This document shows, piece by piece, positions 9,340 to 17,549 of a stretch of 40,663 nt of DNA. Each line of letters starts with the position of its first letter. Position 1 is the stretch's first letter. A model generated the notes under the pieces. The model worked only from the letters and a program-made list of their open reading frames with translations. It was not told the origin of the DNA and made no database searches. Source of the stretch: Chloroflexota bacterium (GTDB lineage Bacteria; Chloroflexota; Anaerolineae; Aggregatilineales; Aggregatilineaceae); NCBI GenBank assembly GCA_010092855.1, contig JAADYV010000181.1, forward strand, positions 1 to 40,663, written 5' to 3'. The translations under genes were made by a program, and so were the position numbers.

Positions 9340-9345
9340 AGTATA
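9340..9345 (-). promoter_or_regulatory. Candidate sigma70 -10 box (TATACT), with a TTGCCC-like -35 about 18 bp upstream
   Basis: Minus strand TTTTGCCCACTAATCTCGCTCCATAGTATACTTATGC. Confidence 0.4.
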
Positions 9346-9593
9346 CTATGGAGCGAGATTAGTGGGCAAAACGCGCTAAAGCATTGGCCAGCCAGCCCTT
9401 TCTATCCTCAATCTAAAGTACGGAGCATTTTATATTACAATAGCAATGCCCCTACTTTCATTGTCGCTGCGTCAATGCACCGTTAGAGTCTCGTTCATAT
9501 TCTACGCCTAATGACTTGCGCAGCGGAATACTATGTACAATACTGATAGACAAAGTAGGCTTAATATTTCGCTTGTGGCGAAAGGGGTCCGGT

Positions 9594-10703
9594 ATGAGAT
9601 TATCTGTTCGCTTGTTGATTGTGATGGCAGTGGTAGCCATCAGCACACTTACACCCGTTATTGGTCGTCACCAGTCCGCCGAGGCGGGCGTTGTTGGCCC
9701 CATCGAAGTTCTTAACCAGTCCTGCTCCGGCGCGACCATCCAGTTCTATTATGATGGGCTAGAAGCCCGTGACCTGTATCTCGACCTGGAACGCGACCAG
9801 TTCCGCATCAAGGTCACCAACAGGACCTGCGCCGGCGTCAACTGCACCGGCCAGGTATCCGTGTTCGACATCGCCGAACACTGGCAGGAAGTCCCCGTTG
9901 GTTTCCAGTTTGTCACCGTATCGTTGACGTGGCCTGCTGTTTCGCAGGGGAACGGCATCGAAATCTCGGTGGCGCAGTATGACATCAATGTCAGTCCATA
10001 TCGTTTGGTCGGTAACGAGATCACGACCTTCTACACTTGCTCCGATGCAGGGCCGTGCGCCAACTGTGGTTCGAGCTACCAGCCATCCCAGCCGTACCAA
10101 CCCTATTATCAACCCTATCAACCATACTACCCGTCCCAACCCGTCTATCCTATCGCCAATCTCTCGATTCAGTGTGCAGGCGATGGCGTGATGGTCACGG
10201 CAGGTGGTGCCACGGTGGTCAGTGCCAGTTCCAGCCAGATTGCCGGCCCGTTGATGACCGCGCGACAATCCGGCCAGAACCAGCCGATTGCCTTTGGCGC
10301 GGGTTATAGTCTGTGGGCCTTGTCATCCGATGAACTCCAGGCCCATATGGACGCCAATCCGGACGCGACCAAAGTCATCGTACCCTCTAATCTTTGCGGT
10401 TCGATCTATACCGCGCCCACCTATCCGACCTATCCGACCTATCCCAGCTATCCGGGCTCCTATCCCTACCAACCGTACCAGCCCTACTACCAGCCCTACC
10501 AGCAGCAGCCGCAGTTCCAGCCGATTTACCAGCCTGCCTCGTACTATCCGCCTACCGGGGGCCGTGTGCACGTGGTCCAACCCGGTGATACCCTGTACAG
10601 CATCTCGATGCATTACGGCGTGTCCATGCAGTCGATTGCGGCGGCTAACGGCATTTACGATTACAGCACCATCTACATCGGCCAGCAGTTGATCATCCCG
10701 TAG
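9594..10703 (+). CDS. Secreted LysM protein with Tyr/Pro/Gln-rich linkers
   Basis: Start at 9594 (MRLSVRLLIVMAVVAISTLTPVIG, signal peptide) after GAAAGGGG. C-terminal LysM VHVVQPGDTLYSISMHYGVSMQSIAAANGIYDYSTIYIGQQLIIP. Two YQPYQPYYQP-type tracts. Confidence 0.85.
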   Translation: MRLSVRLLIVMAVVAISTLTPVIGRHQSAEAGVVGPIEVLNQSCSGATIQFYYDGLEARDLYLDLERDQFRIKVTNRTCAGVNCTGQVSVFDIAEHWQEVPVGFQFVTVSLTWPAVSQGNGIEISVAQYDINVSPYRLVGNEITTFYTCSDAGPCANCGSSYQPSQPYQPYYQPYQPYYPSQPVYPIANLSIQCAGDGVMVTAGGATVVSASSSQIAGPLMTARQSGQNQPIAFGAGYSLWALSSDELQAHMDANPDATKVIVPSNLCGSIYTAPTYPTYPTYPSYPGSYPYQPYQPYYQPYQQQPQFQPIYQPASYYPPTGGRVHVVQPGDTLYSISMHYGVSMQSIAAANGIYDYSTIYIGQQLIIP

Positions 10704-10740
10704 GCGCTGCTGCTTCTCAGTTCTCTCCGGTTTTCCGCGA

Positions 10741-10770
10741 GGGCATCGTTTTCTCGGCGGTGCCCTTTTT
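10741..10770 (+). terminator. Rho-independent terminator after the LysM gene
   Basis: GGGCATCG...CGGTGCCC (8 bp, one wobble) followed by TTTTT. Confidence 0.8.
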
Positions 10771-11033
10771 GCTTGTGTGTGAGATGGTGCGCTGCGAGGG
10801 TGTGTAAGCTCCCGGTTGTGCTGTTCCGCGCCAGTTTTTTGCGCCGTTTTGCATTCGCGCCAACGGGTTTCGATGGGTACAATTCGCGCTGGCTGGTTGG
10901 CGATAAGCCAGGTTTGTCTGGTTGTTGTTCAATGAAGCCAGTGGTTTTTGCCAGATACTTTTTGGAATACTGGTACAAAGACAGATACCTATTGCCGCCT
11001 ATTGCAGGGTGTAATCAGGAGGACGTTTCTCGA

Positions 11034-12377
11034 ATGGCTGTTGTAAAACCGTTTCGCGGCGTGCGTTACAATCCCGCTCGCTTCGACTCATTGCAGGTTG
11101 TAGTGGCGCAGCCCTATGACCGGATTACTGAAAAGCTCCAGGAAGAATACTACACGCTCAGTCCCCATAACATCGCTCGCATCATCCAGGGCCAGGCTCA
11201 TGATGGTGACCAACCCACCAACCCGGGCGGCCCTAATGTCTATACACGCGGACGCGCCTATTTCGACGAGTGGCAGGCCGACGGCGCACTGGTTCGTGAG
11301 GACCAGCCCGCTTTTTACGCCTATGAGCTGATCTTCAGCGTTGATGGCCAGCAGTTTTCACGACTGGGCCTGATTGCGGCGGTCCAGTTAGTCGAGTTTG
11401 ACGAGGGCATCATCTTGCCCCACGAGCGCACGCACAGCGGTCCCAAAGAAGACCGTTTGCGCCTGCTGACCGCGCTTGAAGCCAACACCGAACAAATCTT
11501 CATTCTCTATCCAGATGCGGAAAACAAGGTGAATGCTCTGATACGTGGGGCCATTGGAGACCGTGCGCCTGATATCGACGTGCGCGAAATCTGGGAGGAT
11601 GATGTTACCCAGCGTGTATGGATTATCACGGACCCGGATGTGCTGGCGAAGATCGAAGCCAGGTTAGCGCCCATGCGCAACCTGATCATCGCCGACGGCC
11701 ATCACCGCTATGCCACCAGCCTGACCTACGCCAAGCAGCAGCGTGAACAGTATCCCAATGCACCGGACAACGCGGCTTTCAACTTCTTACAGGCCACGCT
11801 GGTCAGCATGGATGATCCTGGCCTGGTGGTGCTGCCCACCCACCGCGAAATCTGCAATTTCACCGGTACCGCGCCCGCCGATATCCTTGCTCGGTCCGCC
11901 GAGCACTTTACTGTTAAGCCAGTAGCTGACCTTACGGCTTGCCTGAACGCGGTCAATGCCGGAGTTAATTCGCACACCTACGGATTCTACGGTGGGGCGG
12001 ATGTCGGCTTCCACGTCCTGACGCTTAAAAGCACGGAGCTGGTTGAACAGCTTATCACCGACGATCACTCGCGGGAGTGGAAATCACTGGCGGTCAGTGT
12101 GTTACATAAGATTTTGCTGGAGCAGGTAGCTGAGGTGCCCGCGCACGGCATCGAAGACAAAACCATGATCCGCTACCACCGTGATCCACAGCTTCCGGTG
12201 GATAACATCAACGCCGGGAACGGCAACTTTGTATTCTTCGTGCGTCCCACGCGCATGGACAACATCAAGGCGGTGGCGGCGCAGGGCGAGAAGATGCCGC
12301 AAAAGAGCACCGACTTTTATCCGAAGGTGATTTCGGGGTTGACGATGCTGCCCCTTAACCCGGACGAAACGCTTTAG
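11034..12377 (+). CDS. DUF1015 family protein
   Basis: MAVVKPFRGVRYNPARFDSLQVVVAQPYDRITEKLQEEYYTLSPHNIARII... and NLIIADGHHRYATSLTYAKQQRE are typical of DUF1015. SD CAGGAGGACG. Start revised from 10773. Confidence 0.88.
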   Translation: MAVVKPFRGVRYNPARFDSLQVVVAQPYDRITEKLQEEYYTLSPHNIARIIQGQAHDGDQPTNPGGPNVYTRGRAYFDEWQADGALVREDQPAFYAYELIFSVDGQQFSRLGLIAAVQLVEFDEGIILPHERTHSGPKEDRLRLLTALEANTEQIFILYPDAENKVNALIRGAIGDRAPDIDVREIWEDDVTQRVWIITDPDVLAKIEARLAPMRNLIIADGHHRYATSLTYAKQQREQYPNAPDNAAFNFLQATLVSMDDPGLVVLPTHREICNFTGTAPADILARSAEHFTVKPVADLTACLNAVNAGVNSHTYGFYGGADVGFHVLTLKSTELVEQLITDDHSREWKSLAVSVLHKILLEQVAEVPAHGIEDKTMIRYHRDPQLPVDNINAGNGNFVFFVRPTRMDNIKAVAAQGEKMPQKSTDFYPKVISGLTMLPLNPDETL

Positions 12378-12397
12378 TTCCATCGTGTAACAATTTC

Positions 12398-12437
12398 CTG
12401 CCGGGCCGGGTTCCTCTTTTTTACACCTGCCCGGCAG
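12398..12437. other. Intergenic stem-loop (9-bp perfect stem) between the DUF1015 and ACT-domain genes
   Basis: CTGCCGGGC(12398-12406)/GCCCGGCAG(12429-12437), with a T-rich loop (cctcttttttacac). Confidence 0.6.
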
Positions 12438-12455
12438 TTTGGGGAGAATTTCACT

Positions 12456-12887
12456 ATGTCTGATAATCCTGCTGTCCGCGCATTGGCACAAGCTACGCTC
12501 TATTCAGACGAGAAGCTGTATGTGGTGGTGCACCTGCCACCGCGCGCGATCACGGCGGGTGCGGGTGTCCTGGCCGAGGTCGCAGCTCCATTCAGTGCCC
12601 TGATAGTGGACAAAGACGAGGTTACCCTCGTCGTTAACCAGGACGATTGGGGATTCTTCGCGGACCGATTGCCAGAAAAGCGCGTTGAAACAGACTATCG
12701 CCTGATTACGTTTGATCTACCGCTCGATCTGGCACTGGTGGGGTTTATCGCGCTGGTGGGTCGCATTTTGGCCGAGGCTGGGGTATCATGCCTGCCATTT
12801 GGAGCTTATGAACGCGACCATATTCTCGTCTCTGCGGACCACTTCCAAACAGCTTGGGATGCGCTCATTGCCGCCCAACAAGCATAG
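12456..12887 (+). CDS. ACT-domain-like small protein
   Basis: 143 aa: LYVVVHLPPRAITAGAGVLAEVAAPFSALIVDKDEVTLVVNQDDW...YRLITFDLPLDLALVGFIALVGRILAEAGVSCLPFGAYERDHILV, resembling ACT/CASTOR-type domains. Confidence 0.6.
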   Translation: MSDNPAVRALAQATLYSDEKLYVVVHLPPRAITAGAGVLAEVAAPFSALIVDKDEVTLVVNQDDWGFFADRLPEKRVETDYRLITFDLPLDLALVGFIALVGRILAEAGVSCLPFGAYERDHILVSADHFQTAWDALIAAQQA

Positions 12888-12909
12888 TAGACCTTTCGCT
12901 GGAGCCAGC

Positions 12910-13986
12910 ATGATGAAACGCCTGATTTTACCACTAGCCGTGCTGTTGATCCTGCTGCCGTTCCTGGCCGCTGCGCCGCACGCTTCCCGTGCTCAGGAGG
13001 ACGCCTTCACCTATCGCTGCACCGTCGGCCCCGAAACCTGGATGCGCGAATGTCCTCACTGGGCGGGCTGCGCGCCGATCTACTGGTATTCGCACAACAC
13101 GATCCTGTTTGTGAAGGACACCGTCACCGGGGATCGCAACGCGGGCACCAATGAGTGGCTACTGATCGAAGACCCGGTGCAACATAACGAAGGATATGTC
13201 CATAGCTCGATGACGACCGAGTGCACGCCCGAAGCCTGGCAACTGCTTCCCGTTGTGCCGGAAGTGACGAACACCGCGCGCGACATCTACCAGCGCGGCC
13301 AGGAGTTGGGCACCGATCCGACACGCTTTTCGAAGGTAGGCGACTGCCAGAACGTTTCGGCCTATTTCCTGTCGTCCTTCGATACCCCGCTGCAATACGA
13401 CCTGGGCGACTATGAGCACCTCCAGTCTACCATTGACCAGTTCGCGGGATCGTTCTCGCGCGACAGCGCCGCTGTTGAAGGCGGGTTTACGGTAGCCTCT
13501 GTTCTGTCGCCGTTGTGGGCGGACCCGGCGCGCTGCGATGATGGGGAAACGCCGCTGGAGTGCGAGGCCCGGCTGCACAACCCCAGCATCGTCATTATCA
13601 GCATGGAAACCTGGAGCCGCGAAACCGCGCAGCCCTCTTCGCTCTACCAGGAATACCTGATGGAAGTGGTCGCGTTCTGGATTGACCGGGGCGTGGTGCC
13701 CATTCTGGCGACTAAGGCTGACAACATCGAAGGCGACCACAGCATCAACCAGGCCATTGTCGAGGTGGCAGCCACGTATGACATCCCGCTGTGGAACTTC
13801 TGGCTCGCGGCGCATACGCTGCCCAAGCACGGCCTCTCCAACCCAGAGCTGGACCAGTTTCATCTGCTATGGGGGCGCAGCTTCTACAACAATCCGGACC
13901 GCCTGCGCGATGGCTGGCCGGTGCGCAACCTGACGGCGCTGCAATCGCTGGATGCGGTGTGGCGCACAGTGACGGCAGATGAGTAG
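12910..13986 (+). CDS. Secreted SGNH-hydrolase-like protein
   Basis: Start at 12910 MMKRLILPLAVLLILLPFLAAAPHASRAQ (signal peptide). Block I-like KVGDCQNVSAYFL, block V-like LDQFHL (DxxH). Confidence 0.6.
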   Translation: MMKRLILPLAVLLILLPFLAAAPHASRAQEDAFTYRCTVGPETWMRECPHWAGCAPIYWYSHNTILFVKDTVTGDRNAGTNEWLLIEDPVQHNEGYVHSSMTTECTPEAWQLLPVVPEVTNTARDIYQRGQELGTDPTRFSKVGDCQNVSAYFLSSFDTPLQYDLGDYEHLQSTIDQFAGSFSRDSAAVEGGFTVASVLSPLWADPARCDDGETPLECEARLHNPSIVIISMETWSRETAQPSSLYQEYLMEVVAFWIDRGVVPILATKADNIEGDHSINQAIVEVAATYDIPLWNFWLAAHTLPKHGLSNPELDQFHLLWGRSFYNNPDRLRDGWPVRNLTALQSLDAVWRTVTADE

Positions 13987-14167
13987 CCTGTCCGTGCATC
14001 GCCCGGCAGTTTCCTGGCGAGATTCACCACGTCTGCGCTAGGTGTTTTGCGCGTCTTTGTGGTACAAATACGAGAGTAGTGCTGTGCACATCGGTTGCCG
14101 GTGGAAACAATCTGTAAATGCTTCACAATGGGTGGAAAATGGCCACAGATCGGTATACAATTAAAGT

Positions 14168-14524
14168 ATGAATGTTGAATTGTTTTTGCAAAACAACGAC
14201 AATCTATTGCCGCGCAATGAAGTCAAAATTGAGAGTGTTGCGGCTGATCCATATCCCGACCGGCAGCGTATCAAGATTTCGGTACAGGTTACACCCTTCA
14301 GAGAGCGGCCTAACCTGGAGATCGTGATCCGGGACAGTGACGGCAGCCGGGTGGCCGGTACCAGTGTCATTGAATCGATGGTCTTCAATATGGAATTCGT
14401 GCTGCACTTGCGAAATGTGGCCGATCCTGCCGGAAACTATACTATACAGGTCCTACTCTATTATGATACCATCGAAGAACCCCAGGACACTCACACGGCA
14501 GATTTGCATATCTCGGCTACGTAA
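14168..14524 (+). CDS. Small hypothetical protein, predicted all-beta (Ig/C2-like)
   Basis: 118-aa ORF isolated between terminatorless gaps, with alternating hydrophobic strands. A TATACAAT -10-like box lies just upstream (~14153). Confidence 0.5.
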   Translation: MNVELFLQNNDNLLPRNEVKIESVAADPYPDRQRIKISVQVTPFRERPNLEIVIRDSDGSRVAGTSVIESMVFNMEFVLHLRNVADPAGNYTIQVLLYYDTIEEPQDTHTADLHISAT

Positions 14525-14651
14525 AGGCCAGACCAGGCCACGTTCCTGGGACGGTTGGCCGCGGTATAGGCGGGAGGAATAGCCCAGCGATTGGGGTCTT
14601 CCCTAACATCCGTTATACTACGAGTTACACTAACCAGCGTAAAGGCGTCTC

Positions 14652-16958
14652 GTGGCCAGAAAAAAACTCGGCAAATACGAAATTACAGATCGAATTGGGC
14701 GCGGCGGCATGGCCGAGGTCTACCGGGGCTACCATGCGTCCCTGGACCGCTACGTCGCAATCAAGCTGTTGCATCCGTTCCTGGCGGACGATCCAGAATT
14801 TAAGGATCGTTTCGAGAACGAAGCCCGCAACGTGGCCAAGCTCAAACACCCCAACATCGTACAGGTGTACGATTTCGAGTACGATGCCGAGGGTGAGAGC
14901 TACTACATGGTCATGGAGTTGATCGACGGTCCTACCCTCAAGGACCGACTGTTCGAGTTAACCAGTGCAGCAGATCAAATCCAGTTGGCCGAGGCCATTC
15001 GTATCACCAAGAGTTCTGCCGAAGCCCTGGCTTATGCCCACCAGCGCGGCATGATTCATCGCGACGTCAAACCTGCCAACCTGATGTTGGACGAAGATAA
15101 CCGCGTCGTGCTGACTGACTTCGGGATTGCCAAAATTGTCACCGGTGCCCAGTTCACGGCCAGCGGCGGCATGGTGGGGACACCCGCGTACATGGCTCCC
15201 GAGCAAGGGCTGGGTGAGGCCGGGGATGAGCGCTCCGACATCTATTCCCTGGGCGTGATCTTGTTCCAGTTGGTGACTGGCCAACTGCCCTACGATGCCG
15301 ACACGCCGCTGGGCATCATTCTCAAACACGTCAATGAACCAATTCCGTCGCCGAAACAGTATGTACCAGAGCTGTCCGACGACCTGGAGCGCATAATCCT
15401 CAAATCGCTGGCCAAAGACCCGGAGGATCGCTACCAGTCGGCGGCTGAGTTTGCGGTGGACCTGGGCGCGCTGGACGAATCCGGACGCTATCGCTCACAC
15501 TTTGACACGCAGGTGCGGCTGGCGGCGGCTTCGAAGCTGGCCCCCACCGAAACCACGCCGACACGTCCGCCCATGTTGGACCGTGTGTTGTTTAATTCAC
15601 CTGACACACCAGTTCCGCCAATAGCGCCGCCCGCAGAACCTGATGGACGGTTACACGTAACCTGGATTCTGGGTGCGATTGCCGTGATCGCCTTCATCAC
15701 CGCGGCGGTTCTGTTCTCACTGGCCAGCGACAGCGGCCCTCTGGCCGATTTGTTTAACGGGGAGGGAGATACGACCTCGGAGTCGAACCCGGACGCCCCG
15801 ATAGCTGTTGCAGGCGCTGATCAAACACCCGACGATGGTTCCGCCGCTGGCACCCCGCCAAACGACTCGTCAGACAATAACGGCAACGGCGGCGATGACG
15901 ATTCCTCAGGCTCGAATACGCCAGGGCAATCGCCCCTTCCACCAGGCGTATCCCCTGAGGGGAGCGAGAACGGGACAGAAAGCTCGGGTTCATTGACGCT
16001 CACGGTAACCACGCCGGATGGTCCCGAAAGCGCGGGCGACGATGATGACTCACCGCTGCCGATTCGGTTCTCGCCCACGCCGGTTTCTCCCACACCTGAA
16101 ACGCCATCAAGCACGCCCATCACGCTTACGCTGATGCCGGAATCGTCAACAAATACGCCGACGCCCATCACACCCACGGTGACGCCGGAGCCGCCGACAG
16201 ACACCCCGACTCCTATCACACCCACGGTGACGCCGGTGCCACCCTCCGACACCCCGACTCCTATCACACCCACGGTGACGCCGGTGCCACCCTCCCACAC
16301 GCCGACACCCATTACGCCGACCTTGACACCCTCGCCAACGGTGCCGACGAATACACCCGCGCCGCCAACATCGACCCCGAATCTGACCGCGACAGCGGGT
16401 ATGTTAACCGCCGAAGCTGAGTTCGCGACCCGGGCCGCCAGCACGCCGACACCTAACGCCACGCAGACCTTGCAAGCGTGTGATTTCGACTACATTATCG
16501 ACTACCCGGACGGCACCGAGTCGGAATATGATGAACCACCGGCATCCAATGATTTTGGCAACGAGCGCCTTAAGAATGCCAGCGACGCACCCTGGTCGAT
16601 TAACATCCAGCTGCGCAATACGGGTACCTGTGCCTGGCCCGAAGGTTCACGCCTGAGCTTCAATGAGGTATTGACTGAAAGCCCGGACGAAACCGTTGAT
16701 CTCGACGCTTATCTTGCCGGGTGCAACGAATCGGAACGGCGGGGTGGCTTGAATTTCGCGTACCAGAACCGGGAGAATTTCCTCCTGGACGGTGAAGTGG
16801 ATATCAACGATAATGCCGAGCCGCTGGAATTCACAATGGAACCGCCTCCCCGCAGTGGCTGTTACTATGGCGTTTGGGACCTGCTGCATCCTGCCAGCAG
16901 TGAGGTCACAATTGGCCGCCCGTTGGTCATCACCATTCGTATCTGGGGCGGCAACTAA
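14652..16958 (+). CDS. Transmembrane Ser/Thr protein kinase with Pro/Thr stalk and C-terminal Nbr1-like Ig domain
   Basis: GTG start. YEITDRIGRGGMAEVYRGYHASLDRYVAIKLL, MIHRDVKPANLMLDEDNRVVLTDFGIAKI, GTPAYMAPEQ; TM WILGAIAVIAFITAAVLFSLA; C-terminal WSINIQLRNTGTCAWPEGSRLSF...PPRSGCYYGVWDL. Confidence 0.93.
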   Translation: MARKKLGKYEITDRIGRGGMAEVYRGYHASLDRYVAIKLLHPFLADDPEFKDRFENEARNVAKLKHPNIVQVYDFEYDAEGESYYMVMELIDGPTLKDRLFELTSAADQIQLAEAIRITKSSAEALAYAHQRGMIHRDVKPANLMLDEDNRVVLTDFGIAKIVTGAQFTASGGMVGTPAYMAPEQGLGEAGDERSDIYSLGVILFQLVTGQLPYDADTPLGIILKHVNEPIPSPKQYVPELSDDLERIILKSLAKDPEDRYQSAAEFAVDLGALDESGRYRSHFDTQVRLAAASKLAPTETTPTRPPMLDRVLFNSPDTPVPPIAPPAEPDGRLHVTWILGAIAVIAFITAAVLFSLASDSGPLADLFNGEGDTTSESNPDAPIAVAGADQTPDDGSAAGTPPNDSSDNNGNGGDDDSSGSNTPGQSPLPPGVSPEGSENGTESSGSLTLTVTTPDGPESAGDDDDSPLPIRFSPTPVSPTPETPSSTPITLTLMPESSTNTPTPITPTVTPEPPTDTPTPITPTVTPVPPSDTPTPITPTVTPVPPSHTPTPITPTLTPSPTVPTNTPAPPTSTPNLTATAGMLTAEAEFATRAASTPTPNATQTLQACDFDYIIDYPDGTESEYDEPPASNDFGNERLKNASDAPWSINIQLRNTGTCAWPEGSRLSFNEVLTESPDETVDLDAYLAGCNESERRGGLNFAYQNRENFLLDGEVDINDNAEPLEFTMEPPPRSGCYYGVWDLLHPASSEVTIGRPLVITIRIWGGN
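16163..16320 (+). repeat. 48-bp in-frame tandem repeat in the kinase stalk (about 3 copies)
   Basis: Units TCCTATCACACCCACGGTGACGCCGGTGCCACCCTCC... beginning at 16211 and 16259, plus a diverged copy from ~16163. Encodes PITPTVTPVPPSDTPT. Confidence 0.8.
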
Positions 16959-17041
16959 CTGTCGTCAAATGCTGGCACAGTTTCGCACACTTCTCCACAG
17001 ATCAGCGCACAACCAGCGTCGCCACCATCAAAGGAAAAAGC

Positions 17042-17075
17042 AGCGCCCCACGATGTCGTAGGGCGCTTGTTGTTT
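17042..17075. terminator. Bidirectional rho-independent terminator between the convergent kinase and giant genes
   Basis: AGCGCCC(17042-17048)/GGGCGCT(17061-17067) followed by TGTTGTTT on plus. On minus the hairpin is followed by GCTTTTTCCTTT. Confidence 0.75.
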
Positions 17076-17096
17076 CTAGCAGTGAAACTGTTGGAG

Positions 17097-17549
17097 TTAG
17101 CCTTGTACCGGGTCGGGAATGCGGATTGCACGCACGACCAGCCGCTCCGAGAACACGCCGTAACTCTGGTCCCAGTTGGTGCACGTGATCAGGGTCAGCG
17201 TTGGGTCGTTCGTCGGCGCGGTGACGGTCCAGTCATCGGGGGAAACGGTGTTTTTCTCCGTAACCATGAAGGTATACGTGCGATACTCACCTTCGCGAAC
17301 GATGATTTCGTCGCCCACCTCCAACTGATCGAGGTTATAGAACGGTCCGGGATCATCGAAGTTGAATTGGAGATGCGCCGCCAGCACGGTATTGCCCCAA
17401 TCCTCCTCCATCCAGGTCGTTCCTTCCAGCCAGCCCACTGCCCAGCGCATCGCGCTGATATCCCAGGTGCCATTTTCGAACGGCAGCGGTTGAATCTGGA
17501 TCTGCTGCTGCCCGAACTCTGGTAGCTTGGGGATTTCCAGGTAGCGCAC
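17097..17549 (-). other. C-terminal sortase domain inside the giant protein
   Basis: Catalytic triad candidates: His3887 (codon 17373-17375, VLAAHLQF), Cys3951 (17181-17183, TLITCTNW), Arg3964 (17142-17144, SERLVVRA). Spacing and motifs match the sortase family. Confidence 0.88.

Noticed and set aside
9137-9345. 6S RNA, T-box, cobalamin or c-di-AMP riboswitch identity for the leader RNA
   Set aside because: Short similarities (GAGAAGCCT, GGTGG.GCGG) were seen but the conserved cores of these families were not found. I left it as unassigned.
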